15,327 nt of DNA from Bremia lactucae. Taxonomy: Eukaryota > Oomycota > Peronosporomycetes > Peronosporales > Peronosporaceae. The stretch lies in the NCBI RefSeq assembly GCF_004359215.1, contig NW_027152206.1:1-15327 (forward strand), written 5' to 3'. This document shows positions 1-8,958 of the stretch, one piece after another. The stretch's first letter is position 1; each line of letters begins with the position of its first letter. The notes beneath the pieces were generated by a model. It had not been told where the DNA came from and did no database searches. It saw only the letters and a list, made by a program, of their open reading frames with translations. Both the position numbers and the translations under genes were made by a program.

Positions 1-153
1 CTTCTCACAACTAAATTATAAAAATTGATTATTTGCAGGCCGCTTATTCCGGCGCCCGGCAGCGAAAGGCGGGTCGATATACTAAATTTTCGATCGATAA
101 CAAACAGAAGTGCCACAGTAAAAGTCAATTTTGACTAATGTGCCAATATAAGA

Positions 154-407
154 ATGTTATCCACAAATGTAATGTTCAACTTTACTATTGTTCCTCTTAC
201 AGATAATAATAAATATGTGACGAGCTTAACCGTTCAATTTTTGTACGAGAAGAAGGCTGCACTTGAAGGGAACGAATTGATGGTTGTATTTAAAAATTAC
301 GAGCAAACACTGGCGAGATATAGAAAGAAGATCGAGTTGCAAATGAAGCCGTACGACCGAGCGATAGTGAGATTCAATTTTGACGAAGTTCCCTTTTTTG
401 GAACCCT
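154..407 (+). pseudogene. Unidentified coding-like remnant
   Basis: A reading frame opens with ATG at 154 and stays open to 756, but only about residues 25-85 look like protein. That part is rich in Lys, Glu, Tyr and Arg, with helical character (for example NYEQTLARYRKKIELQMK). After about base 408 the composition changes abruptly to Pro, Ser and Val with a short repeat (PVPVPV), which I take as non-coding read-through. A pyrimidine-rich stretch ending in CAG lies at about 188-201 and could be a splice acceptor, so the true start may be an exon edge near 202 rather than ATG 154. I do not recognise a family. It may be the end of a host gene or part of another transposon cut at the window edge. 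Confidence 0.25.
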
Positions 408-701
408 GCACCCCTCATTACACTATGGGGAATTTCGGCTACAGGGCTTATCCCACCAACTATCCACACCTTCGGTGCGGGTTGGCAGGGCGTCCATCCA
501 TTGGATGGTTGCTCGACTTCTTTTTAGCCTATATCCGGCGATATGTGATCGTACCGCTCTCCGCGGGTATCGATCTACGTACCTCCCGGTCCCGGTCCCA
601 GTTCCAGTGCTTAACCACTCGTCACTGAGGTCGGTCCAAGCTATAATGAGACAGCATACCTATAATTTGTTGGAGCTCGAAGTCAAGTCGTTTCGCAACT
701 C
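408..701. other. Unassigned sequence with small hairpins
   Basis: No convincing coding region is visible here. The stretch contains short inverted repeats (CCATCC/GGATGG near 499-513 and CACC-TTC-GGTG near 468-478) and a pyrimidine-rich near-repeat of CGGTCC and CAGTTCC at about 586-608. The sequence CCTCATTACA at about 415-424 equals the last ten bases of the 10700-11173 LTR, but similarity does not extend convincingly, so I do not call an LTR. It adjoins the broken end of the family B gag fragment, so it may be host DNA or another insertion. Confidence 0.3.
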
Positions 702-1070
702 AACAGTCCTGTTGAGCGCCTCGCTCCGAGCCTGCTCACGCCTCAGCTCCTCCTGAGTCTGAGTGACGGACTCCACCGCAGCATGGCTTTGTGCTTCGGA
801 CGCGGGCTCCCTGCTGTCCGAGCACGAATGCCTCAAACTGCTATAACTGAGCAACATCTTGCTCAGGAGGACTGCTCAAGAGCCTGCCAGGGATTTTTCA
901 CCAAGTCCCTGCGCCAAGTGCTCTGCTACTTCCCGATGATGTTCGGAGAGGTGGGAGAAATAAGCCCAATCAATATTGACGCTCATCCTCACTGACACGC
1001 TCAAAGTCGTGGGGAGGATTTCAAGTGCTACTAAGTGTCGGCGGGCACGTCTTAATGCGGCTACGCTCTA
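702..1070 (-). mobile_element. Gypsy family B fragment: LTR end, PBS, gag start
   Basis: This is an inverted copy of the plus-strand segment 11751-12126. Read on the minus strand it has the last 35 bases of an LTR ending ACA at 1036, a spacer CT, a PBS-like site (1033-1022) and an ATG at 986 in the context GTGAGGATGAGC. A Gag N-terminus then begins MSVNIDWAYFSHLSEHHREV. Further on it encodes the same Ala/Glu-rich helix (SEAQSHAAVESVTQTQEEL) as the right-hand copy, after a frameshift near residue 35. The match stops sharply at 702 and at about 1070. The PBS reads TAG instead of TGG, as expected of a decayed copy. It is a broken 5' end with no pol attached. Confidence 0.8.
1022..1033 (-). other. 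Degenerate primer binding site of the left family B copy
   Basis: On the minus strand the site reads TAGTAGCACTTG, two bases after the LTR end ACA. The right-hand copy has TGGTAGCACTTG in the same position. One G-to-A change removes the match to the universal tRNA CCA end. Confidence 0.65.
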
Positions 1071-1440
1071 CTTAAGCACAAGACAGTCTTTGCTTTTTGC
1101 CAGTTCTGAAGCCCTACGATAGAGCATGTGACTTTGACATCTGGTCTGCCTCGCCGTGAGTGACTTGCGTTTACGATGTCGTGTCTGCCCTGACCATATT
1201 CCTGCTAGAAATGCGAGTACCAATCTCAGATGCGCTGATCTTTTGAAAAACTCACGCGCATTTTTTGCAAGCCGACCGAGTTGTCACGATTTGAACGACG
1301 CGACTTGAAATCGACGCCAGCTGGCGGTGACAGCCAAAGCTGTCGCTGTTGAGTAAATTGCGGAGAGGCCCTTAGTGCTGACGAGCTGCCGTTTGGCCAT
1401 CTCTCAAAAATAAGCTCAATCATAGCGGACCAGCTTGTTG
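1071..1440. other. Unassigned sequence beside the left LTR end
   Basis: The right-hand family B LTR would predict about 500 more bases of LTR here, but the sequence does not match it, so the LTR is truncated by another insertion or a deletion near 1070. A minus-strand frame (about 1423-1226) starts MIELIFERWPNGSSSALRAS and is open for 65 codons. It could be the tail of the neighbouring remnant or chance. I see no known domain. Confidence 0.3.
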
Positions 1441-2640
1441 GGGTGCGGCGACAATACTAACAATGTCGCTGCAGTTGAACTAGCTGGTCGTGGCGATCAG
1501 CAACACAATCGTCCTCTTGAACCCGACAACGACATTCGTATGCAGTCTCAAATAGACCTGGACGTGACGCTTCGCATCGACGATCTAGACCAAGGCGAGA
1601 TTGACGGTATGACTTCATGTCCCAGTGACGATGGCGAAGCACCGTTTCCGAGAGAGCTAGTTGATACATTCGAGACCGAGACCCTCCAGTCAAGCAGTAA
1701 TCCCGCCGTGCTATCGTTCGCACTTATTCCGTACGATCTATCGACGGACGCACATGACGCGTAAGCCGCAGCACGAGCGACAAACCAACATGATGAAGCA
1801 GTGCAATTATCTTGAGCCCGTAAAGCAAAATTAAACGCTTCGGCAGGAGTTTCTGCGGCTGCGTCACCCAGCTCTTTGCAGCGTACGCGCTTGAACAGCA
1901 GATCATTGAAGTAGTGGTCGTTTGACCGCCAAAATAACACGCCAGCTTTTGGATTGATCGACGACAAGACAAATTCAATGAAAAAGATGGCTTCGCTCGG
2001 ATCAAGGCGGACCCGGTAGCGATTATGCGCCTTTTTGCGACGATACCACACCCAGTCGACTTTATTTTGACGCTCAAAATCGACAAGCTCAAGTTTATTG
2101 TGCACGCAGCGAACAGCGTAGCACAATTGTCTGGCATTTGACAATACGATGCGGACAAGACATTGACTTTGAAGACTCGATAACAATGAACTTCATGGGC
2201 AGCTGAAGCAGCTGTAAAGTCTGGAGCTCCACGATGGAAATTAACTGACTCGATTCAGCGCGGAAACCGCAAGGGACAGCTCAATCCAGTGGCCATTCTG
2301 GCGACTGTGGTCAAAACGGTCGAGATCGACGAGTAGGGTGCGCTCAATGCCCAGTTGTGAGCGTAAAGCGAGTTGTCTCGTCAGCCGGATTCACCATGTC
2401 AACGTTGTTACTGTTCGACGTGGATTGCCGTTCGGTGTTGAACAATCCGTCTTCAATCGCTTTGCTGCCACAAAATCTCACGTCTGCATTGCATTATTTG
2501 CTGGCACTGTAACTTCTGCTGCGAGTTTTCTTACTGCTGCCTGTGCTATCGCTGGCTTCCTTGTGCAGGCTTGTAGTCACGCAGCCGCTGTGCGACATCA
2601 AAACCCACATGGTTGCGCAGATTCTTCAGTGTCTTGCCCC
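1441..2640 (-). pseudogene. Unidentified degraded coding region
   Basis: On the minus strand, from about 2640 leftwards, several frames join into what looks like one protein. It starts with a basic stretch (GKPSWGKTLKNLRNHVGFDV, about 2655-2595), then a region near 2450-2360, then LGIERTLLVDLDRFDHSRQN and WIELSLAVSALNRV (about 2352-2246). A 212-codon open frame follows (2186-1548), containing FERQNKVDWVWYRRKKAHNR and LDPSEAIFFIEFVLSSI. Stops and frameshifts fall at about 2550, 2365, 2243 and 2200. Composition is clearly protein-like to about residue 140 of the long frame; beyond that it becomes Ser-rich, and the plus strand (1435-1764, acidic, with LRIDDLDQGEIDGM) looks equally plausible. I recognise no family. 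It could be a host gene relic or a DNA transposon protein. The right boundary sits where the family A scrap begins. Confidence 0.4.
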
Positions 2641-3105
2641 AGCTCGGTTTACCACGCCTGTTTACCGTACAAGTTCTTCGAGCACAGGAGGGTACTGCCT
2701 GATAGACCGAAACTTATGGATCTAAGCCTCGTTGAAGAAGAGAAGAGGCTCTTCAAGCTGTGGAGCAGCATATTAACACGTAGATTTTATATGTGCGGAA
2801 GCACGAAACATTTACGTCCAGCCTATTTCCTACCCAATACGGGTAAAGCTTGAAAGAGCACCAATGCCGATTATACCAGAAATCTGGTACGGTGCCAAAA
2901 CGTCGATACCCAGTCTGAATGCTGGAAGCATTGTAGGCCTAAGGCCGAGTCATCAAGGTGTATTATCCCTGATGTATATGGGCACGTCTAAGTCCACCGA
3001 CTGTGGTCGGCCGAGGTGGTACCATACTGAGTTTCAATAGTGACACCATTGGTGGTTCACCAGGGCATAGCGGGTCAATTCCATATAATGCAAATCGAAG
3101 TTTGC
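2630..3105 (+). mobile_element. Gypsy family A scrap: gag end with internal deletion
   Basis: This plus-strand piece is a diverged copy of the family A element read in its own coding sense. Bases about 2640-2915 match the reverse complement of 9610-9890. They include the end of gag and the zinc knuckle region, which here reads FYMCGSTKHLRPAY, so the first and last Cys of the CCHC are lost. At about 2915 the match jumps to the reverse complement of about 8905 and runs to about 3105 (8715 in the large element). The roughly 700 bases holding the protease are therefore missing. Stops interrupt the frame. It was probably inserted and deleted independently of the large copy, which lies on the other strand. 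Confidence 0.75.
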
Positions 3106-3669
3106 GTGCTTACAAGGTCCAATGCATGACTCGTTAATTTGAAGCCAAAGCATAGCATTAATGCAGTTCTACCTATCAGTAAGGACAAGCCGCATAAAGG
3201 TACGATACGTAATCTTGATTTGATAAGCATGATTATGCTGGGTCATACTGCCGATTATTATAGGCTCTAATTCCGATTGGATGAGCACCTGAAGTTGCGT
3301 TGCGTCTGCCTTGGAGAAATGCAAAATAGCCGGCGAGAAAGCAAGTTGCACCAAAGACGGTGGTCCAAGTTACAGGCCCTTACGAAGGCATTATCGATTG
3401 CTCAAAGTCTCTTTTTTGGCAAGCTAGTTTAGTAGACTGCGTTTGATAGCATAAATATCACCTGCAACCCCAACGGAGATCCTCTACTGTGGGAAGCAAC
3501 TAGCCCGTGCGATTGGAGGCGAATTTCAAGGGTCGGCGTCATCGTCAGACTCGGAGGCCACTGTTAAGGCCTCCGTAATGCATTTAGATTGCTTTTCACT
3601 GTGAGAGCAGCCGGCATTTTTTTTTGCACCTGTAGAGCCAGACGAGAATGTTTTGTGCAACCTCCCACT
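3106..3669. other. Unassigned sequence before the left LTR
   Basis: Similarity to family A fades at about 3105 and I cannot place the rest. A 61-codon minus-strand frame (3354-3169) is open but has no recognised motif. A perfect 8-bp inverted repeat (CGGAGGCC at 3552-3559 and GGCCTCCG at 3568-3575, 8-base loop) could form a hairpin. A T run lies at 3616-3626. The stretch may be more of the family A scrap, decayed past recognition, or flanking host DNA. Confidence 0.35.
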
Positions 3670-4155
3670 TGTAGCGGAGCTACCTCGCTCCTAAAGTTAG
3701 AGGAAGACTTTCAGACTCAGAGAGGTACTTAGTTCTATTGAACTAATGGGTTTAACAACTCAGGAAGTCGTACAAGCTATTAAAGCTTAAGGAATCCTAG
3801 TTCAATGGATTCAGGGGCTCGTAGAACCAAGTGGCAACTAGCGCCCAAGAGGATATACCTTAGAAAAGCTTCTATCTCTTACAGATCAATGCGCAAGCCT
3901 TAGGAAGGCACTTAACGCTTTAAGATCAAAAGGGGAACTGCACTTTATTTAATAGTCTAAATCTAAAAACCTTAATCTAGCTAATTAAAAATAGATTTTG
4001 GCCGCCAGATTTATTTCTGGCGGCGACCACATTTGTTACCCATAATAAATGGGATTTAAGTAACTAACTATTTTATAATTAGATAAAAGGGTATTTTACC
4101 CATAAAGTAAATGTACCACAACAACGGTTCTCCAACCGATGTGTGCCCCATTACA
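3670..4155 (-). repeat. 3' LTR of family A element
   Basis: This 486-base repeat begins TGTAGCGGAGC and ends CCCCATTACA on the plus strand, giving TGTA...TACA termini. It aligns end to end with 10700-11173. By eye there are about 54 differences over about 480 bases, including a 9-base stretch (near 3732-3740) missing from the other copy. That places the two LTRs at about 89% identity and makes the insertion old. The polypurine tract abuts its right edge. Confidence 0.93.
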
Positions 4156-4168
4156 CCCTCCCCCATCA
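4156..4168 (-). other. Polypurine tract of family A element
   Basis: On the minus strand the bases directly before the 3' LTR read TGATGGGGGAGGG, followed immediately by the LTR start TGTAATGGGG. Such a G-rich purine run is where plus-strand DNA synthesis is primed in LTR retrotransposons. It confirms the element orientation and the LTR boundary. Confidence 0.88.
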
Positions 4169-4266
4169 GACTGTTGACACCGAGTGACAACATTTGCTTT
4201 ATTTCCTCTTTGAGGTTGGAACCTTAACAGCTAACCGTTTGGTTGTGTTTTCCATTCCTTTGTCTA

Positions 4267-5569
4267 ATGACAATTAAGCGTGAGTCACAGACTCTGAGCA
4301 CCTTCCTCGACGATGAGAGCATGGTGGACTTTGAAAGTCACTCTCAATCGGAGGAGGAGGAAAAAGAGCGGCGTTCGCTCACGCGTTCTCCTCCGGACGA
4401 ACGTTGGCGAGCCCCGAATCCGTTCCCAGAACGTGGTACCGCTGATGTCTTAACTGCATTGAGCAGGACACCGGACCCTGAGTCCAACATTATTACGAGT
4501 CCGCTCGATGAAGAGCAGAGCAGATAATCCTCATAGAGGAAAGAGCTCGTCGTCGAGCTGCCGAAATAGAGAAAACTAAGGCTCATATTGAATATAGATT
4601 CACTCCGCTTAGTGCGGACGAGCATCTCAAAGAGATAGCGGGTCATAGCTTGGCCATTTGGATCTCTGGTGACCCGGCGAGGACGCCGGAGGAGATCGCT
4701 GCTCGCGACGCTCTTCATGAGCAATACCTTACGCCGAAGGTAATGGCGCGAAGCCAGTATCTGACGCGTTTACGTGATCAAGCCCGTGACGTCCATGATG
4801 GAAATTCCGATCGTTTTGTTTCCAAACGTAACAAGAACTGAAAACGAAGTCTCATTTGAGAAATGGGTTCACCGAGCCCGCAAACTCCGTAATATCTGGA
4901 ACATCAGAGAGTCTGCGGATAGAGGTCATGTTTGTTTAGAACGGAAGCTTCGCTTCGACTTGGCTCGGCTTAAGGACAAAGGCCAGTTACGTTCGGCATT
5001 TATGCCACAAAACGAAGAAAGGCATAGCCGATATTTCAGTGCTTCGGATGACCGTACAACCATGGATCGAAGCCGCACTGAGGCTATAGATCCACCTAAT
5101 CCTACGTTTAGTGGTGGGAAGCGTCGTTTGACGCGAGTTGATCCTGAGCTCGGCGTACGGGCAATCTTGCCGAAGAGGTACCTCGAACTCTTAAGAGTTT
5201 TCAGAAGAGGGTACCCTACCCACTTCACCAGATACTGGTATTGACCCTCATGACGACATCGCTTTAGAAGTTTCTCCACATGAAACTGAAGGTTCCCCCG
5301 CGCATCAAGCAGCGCGAGAGGGGGCCGAAATTTCGGCGGAAGCATTTGATGCTCTACGGCGCGAGGTGCAACTTCTTCGTGAGGTCCTTGATCGGGTTAA
5401 GAGCTCTTTTAAGGCGGTTCGGGACCGTCTTTCGACGCTGGAGCGTCAGCAGCCTCGTTTAGAGGGTCAGTTGGATATCCTGGTGAAGATGCAACAATCT
5501 GCGGCACGACCGCCTGTCTCGGCGCAAGCGCCTTCAAGTCCACGTGGGAAGGGTCCCGATATGGCTTAA
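4267..5569 (+). pseudogene. Antisense accessory ORF inside the Gypsy element
   Basis: A plus-strand coding region opposite to gag-pol starts at ATG 4267 (MTIKRESQTLSTFLDDESMV) and ends with TAA at 5567-5569. It reads in frame 1 to about 4520, frame 3 to about 4840 (with ISGDPARTPEEIAARDALHE), frame 1 to about 5190, then frame 2 from 5195 to the stop. About three frameshifts join roughly 430 residues. Its N-terminal quarter is acidic and Ser/Glu-rich, the middle is charged and helical, and the C-terminus is a likely coiled coil (REVQLLREVLDRVKSS, then LSTLERQQPRLEGQLDIL) with a Pro/Ser tail. The minus strand over 4267-5130 gives only Ser-rich frames, so plus is the better coding strand there. 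The last 370 bases overlap the integrase-chromodomain linker of pol in antisense, and that part could be a shadow. I recognise no family. Transcription from the 3' LTR side is inference. Confidence 0.6.
5130..5330 (-). pseudogene. Chromodomain at the end of pol
   Basis: The minus strand encodes FHVEKLLKRCRHEGQYQYLV followed by KWVGYP, the start of a retrotransposon chromodomain. A frameshift then moves to another frame, which continues SSENS-stop-EFEVPLRQDCP. The stop stands where chromodomains of this type have the second conserved Trp (ENSWE). Chromodomains bind methylated histone tails or other chromatin marks and steer integration into heterochromatin. Here the domain is broken twice. It is the last part of pol; the frame is lost soon after, and the opposite strand then carries the better coding signal. 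Confidence 0.8.
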
Positions 5570-6951
5570 GCAAGCCAACGTAAAACACTGGGTGTGTACG
5601 CAGCTTGCTGGGAAGGTTTAGCGTATAAGCTAGGCCCTTCTTGGCCACGACCGTAAATGGTCCAATAAAGCGCGGGCGCAATTTGGTCTTGAAGACCGCG
5701 GAAACCAAGTTGGTAGGTAGGTTTTTAGCGTTTAGTAAAACTCGGTCTCCGACCATATAAGAATTAATACAGCTTCTGCCTTTGGCATCTGCTTGTTCTT
5801 TTGTTTGTCTTGGCTATCGGCCATTGTATCCCTTACGTGTCTTAAAACACTAAATCGCGTCGCGAGAAACTCGCTTACTTGCTTCCTAACGGTCCCCCAC
5901 CAAGCCCTGAACCACGCAGTGGTATCGTTAATGGAACGCGTGGGTGGGTAAGACCGTTTACATAGAACGGATTATAGCCTGTAAAGGCATATACAGCGTT
6001 ATTTAAAGCAAATTCCACCACTGGGAGCATTGAGCTTCAGCGCTTTGTGTCTGAGCACACACGCTGCGTAGGACGTCTTCGATGACGCAATTGACACGTT
6101 GAGTTTGACATCCGTCTGCGGATGGTCCGCAGTGGACTATTCCAATCTGGTGTTAAGCACTCGGAAAGTGGATTTCCAGAATTTACCCGTGAAATGGGGG
6201 TCCCGATCAGAGAGAATTGCCACTGGCAAACCATATTGTCGAAACACGCGATCGATAAACAGCTTAGCTGTACCCTCTCCATCAATGGAATCCGGCACGG
6301 CCGATAAGTGAGCTATTTTGCTCAATCGGTCAACAAATTCCACTATACCGGAGTTACATGCTGAATCTTTTGGTAGACCGAAAACAAAATCCATACTAAT
6401 GAACTCCCAGCAACATATGGGGACGGACTCGCCAGTGGCGCAGCAGCATGCGCCGAGGGTTTAACTCGTTGGCAACTTTCGCATGTGCGAACATGAGTGC
6501 TGACCCATTTATAGAGTTTGGGCCACCAATAACTCTGACTTATAAAGCCGTAGGTCTTTTCTCTACCGAGATGACCACCAAGGACAGTATCGTGTGCCTC
6601 ATAGAGGATTCGGTACTTCAAATCCTCATCATGAGGAACAACGACACCGGAGGGTCCGCGATGTCTGTGCAATAAAAGCAACAGGTTATTATCGAAAGAA
6701 AATTGATGTAACCTTGCACGCAAAGGTGCCGGCAATTTAATACCTGAATTCATGTTCTTTAGAGCTCGTAGCAGAGCTACACACTGTTCATCGTTGGCGT
6801 AAGCCGAACGGATTAATTCAGGAATAGGCGACGAGATAGTCGTTAAATGAGCAAGCTCATAATTCGGCCTACGTGATAACGCATCGGACAAATTCTGCTT
6901 GCCGGGCTTATACTTCACCTCGAAGTTGTATTCCGCGATAAGGATAGCCAT
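5331..6951 (-). pseudogene. Integrase of family A element
   Basis: Integrase inserts the cDNA copy into the genome. From right to left the sequence shows an HHCC zinc-binding N-terminus (about 6680-6480; VLGGHLGREKTYGF, then CESCQRV). The RNase H-fold core has first Asp in MDFVFGLPKDS (6394) and second Asp in SDRDPHFTGKFW. The third catalytic residue is lost: the usual DGQTERVN motif reads DGCQTQRVN, with Glu replaced by Gln at 6101-6099 and a Cys codon added. A degraded stretch (6030-5760) follows, then an open frame (5756-5409) with MVGDRVLLNAKNL and RPRFIGPFTVV, a GPY/F-type module, and a Pro/Ala linker to the chromodomain. At least three frameshifts and several stops interrupt it. The right boundary with RNase H is approximate. 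Confidence 0.9.
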
Positions 6952-7460
6952 CGTGCCATTCTCTGTGAGAGATGGGGCGACTTAGTCGCCGTGCGTAATG
7001 ACGCGTGATCTGTATATCACAAACGGCTTAGACCCGAGCAGTGAACTCTGAATTTGACAAGAGCATACTTCATAGCTCGTAACTCTTTGTCATGAACTGG
7101 GTAGTTCTTTTCCGCAGGTTTAAGCTATTTAGACTCGAACGCAATAACACGTTCATGCCCATCAACATCTGTTTGTAACAGAGCACTGCCAATGGCAAAA
7201 TCTAGTGCGTCACAGACGACACTGAAAGGCCAATTTGGGTTTGGCAGTGCCAGAATCAAGGCATGGATAAGACTATCCTTAACTGATCGGAAAGCATTAT
7301 TTTCGGTGCTACTCCAGCACCATCCTGCATCATTTTTAAGGAGATTAGATAATGGCCTAGCCATATCCGCGTGATTTTCGCTATATTTGTGTAAATATTT
7401 GGCGAGACCCAACCACTTACGCAAATGGTTATATGAACCGGCCAATCTACTATGTCTTTT
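6860..7460 (-). pseudogene. RNase H domain of family A element
   Basis: RNase H removes the RNA strand during reverse transcription. The minus strand encodes the connection region (LRKWLGLAKYLHKYSENHAD) and then the catalytic entry FSVVCDALDFAIGSALLQTD, with the first Asp kept. After a stop at 7125 come KNYPVHDKELRAMKYAL (the Glu-containing helix) and a TDHASL motif. The end, YNFEVKYKPGKQNLSDALSR, lies in the frame that starts at 6951 and runs on into integrase. A stop and frame changes at about 7125 and 6950-7060 break it. Confidence 0.88.
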
Positions 7461-8416
7461 ACCTTAGTGGATCCGCTCTAAGGCCTCGCTTTCCAATGAA
7501 GCATCCAAAAAAAGGAATTTCGTCTGCGCCAAAAATGCATTTATATGCATTGGCATACAATTTATTTGTGCGCATACACTCGAGCACTGCTCGCAAATGG
7601 TCGAAATGGTTGTCCATATCCGACCGACCCTGCTCCGCACGACTATGGACAAAAATGTCATCGAAATAAGTCTGTGCATAACCTCGATGAGGGCGAAACA
7701 AATACGTAACTAGACGATTAAATGTTGCCGGAACGTTGGAAAGCCCTTGTGGCATAATCAGCCACTCCCATTAAATGCCACTTGGGGTGCTAACCGCTGT
7801 AAGCGGGATATCACTAGCCCGCATAAGCAAGTGGTAGTAACCATCGACTAAGTCCAATGAACTGTACATTGTACATCCCATCATATTGTTCTGAAGAACC
7901 TACTTTCTAGGAATGGGGGTTTACGCTGGTATAGTGGCAGCATTAAGCTTATTATAAGCATGTACAATGCGCCATTTACCATTTGGCTTTTTGACACAAA
8001 CTGTCGGTGTCGAATGAGAAGATTTGCTCTCTCGGACCATTCCATCCTCGTGCTTAGCACAGAAGAAATCGTCAATGACGTCACACTGCTCCTTTGGTAA
8101 AGGCCATTGTCTTGTGACACAGTATTTGGTTCCCGGAATCAAGTCAAATTTCATGTCGAACACCTCTATCCGGAGGTAAAACAGATTGTGGATTATTACA
8201 TACCACATCTTGGAATTCCTTAATCAAGGAATAAAAGGGATAAGTAGGATCTTTAAGGATCGATATCCCATTTCGCGCGCTAAGTGCAGCTTTAGTGTCG
8301 TTTAGGACAGCCTCGTCTACAAGTGTCGATGAGTTTAACTCAATTGTTAGTCGAATGACCAACATTTCAGATAAGTCGCCAGCCTTTAAGACTCGACCGC
8401 ACTCATCAATAGACAT
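7459..8416 (-). pseudogene. Reverse transcriptase of family A element
   Basis: The polymerase domain begins after a linker. An early part (8416-8144) ends PQSVLPPDRGVRHEI. It then jumps frame to DLIPGTKYCVTRQWPLP and the fingers motif TVCVKKPNGKWRIVHAYNKL (about 8005-7945). A degraded stretch follows around 7920-7760 (SSLDLVDGYYHL and TAVSTPSGI are readable across frames). The frame 7755-7459 starts MPQGLSNVPATFNRL and holds the catalytic motif YFDD (7668-7657), so both metal-binding Asp residues remain. It ends with IPFFGCFIGKRGLRADP. At least three frame breaks make it inactive. Confidence 0.92.
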
Positions 8417-8958
8417 TTCGTCTACCTTTAAAAGAGCATGTAACGAAGGGATTGCCGCAAGGGTAACTCATCCCTCAATGTTACCGGTTATTCCATTTAC
8501 AATTGTATGTAATTGCTCACTCAGATCACTTTATGAGGGTATACACGCTTCGTGTCCATCCTGTCTTGGAGTGGAAACAATACGCCTCTTTGATGGGACA
8601 TTCACGTCCACGGATATTCCAGCCTGTATTGGTTCTATACAAGACATGGTGTCTAATTTGACATCCGACAAAGAGTTAGGTAATTCAACTTCCTTATCCA
8701 GCGAACGTTCACGTGTCGCTTCATGTGCATTAGGAGGGTTTGACCCAAAATGCCCTGGAGAACCGCCGATAGTGTCACTATCGACACTCAGTATGGTGCC
8801 ACCTCGGCCGACCACACTTGGTGAACTTAGACGTGCCATTCCACGTATCTCAGGGATATTGCACCCTTGATAATTCCGCCTTAGGCCAACAATGCTTTCA
8901 GCATTCAGTGAATCGTTATTACAATGAGTGTCACTCGACGGAGTACGTGCCGTTCCAC
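8417..8958 (-). pseudogene. Protease-RT linker of family A element
   Basis: This stretch joins protease and RT. An open minus-strand frame of about 100 codons (8839-8531) is rich in Ser, Glu and Pro, with no known domain (it includes DKEVELPNSLSDVKLDTMSC). The segment about 8715-8905 is the part also present at 2915-3105. Stops lie on both sides, around 8960-8850 and 8530-8420. Confidence 0.6.

Noticed and set aside
1..203. Splice acceptors at about 39 and 201
   Set aside because: Pyrimidine-rich CAG ends are present, but no donor site or exon of known identity supports an intron.
415..424. LTR end of family A (CCTCATTACA)
   Set aside because: Only ten bases match clearly; upstream similarity is weak and no element follows.
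1435..1764. Plus-strand 109-codon acidic open frame
   Set aside because: It overlaps the minus-strand 212-codon frame and I cannot decide between them; no domain supports it, so it is only mentioned in that entry.
2338..2630. N-terminal part of the plus-strand open frame 2338-2853
   Set aside because: The minus strand reads better here, and only the part after about 2630 matches family A gag, in pieces of more than one frame.
4344..4724. Minus-strand 126-codon open frame
   Set aside because: It is Ser- and Arg-rich without domain character, and the plus strand over the same bases gives a better protein; I treat it as a shadow.
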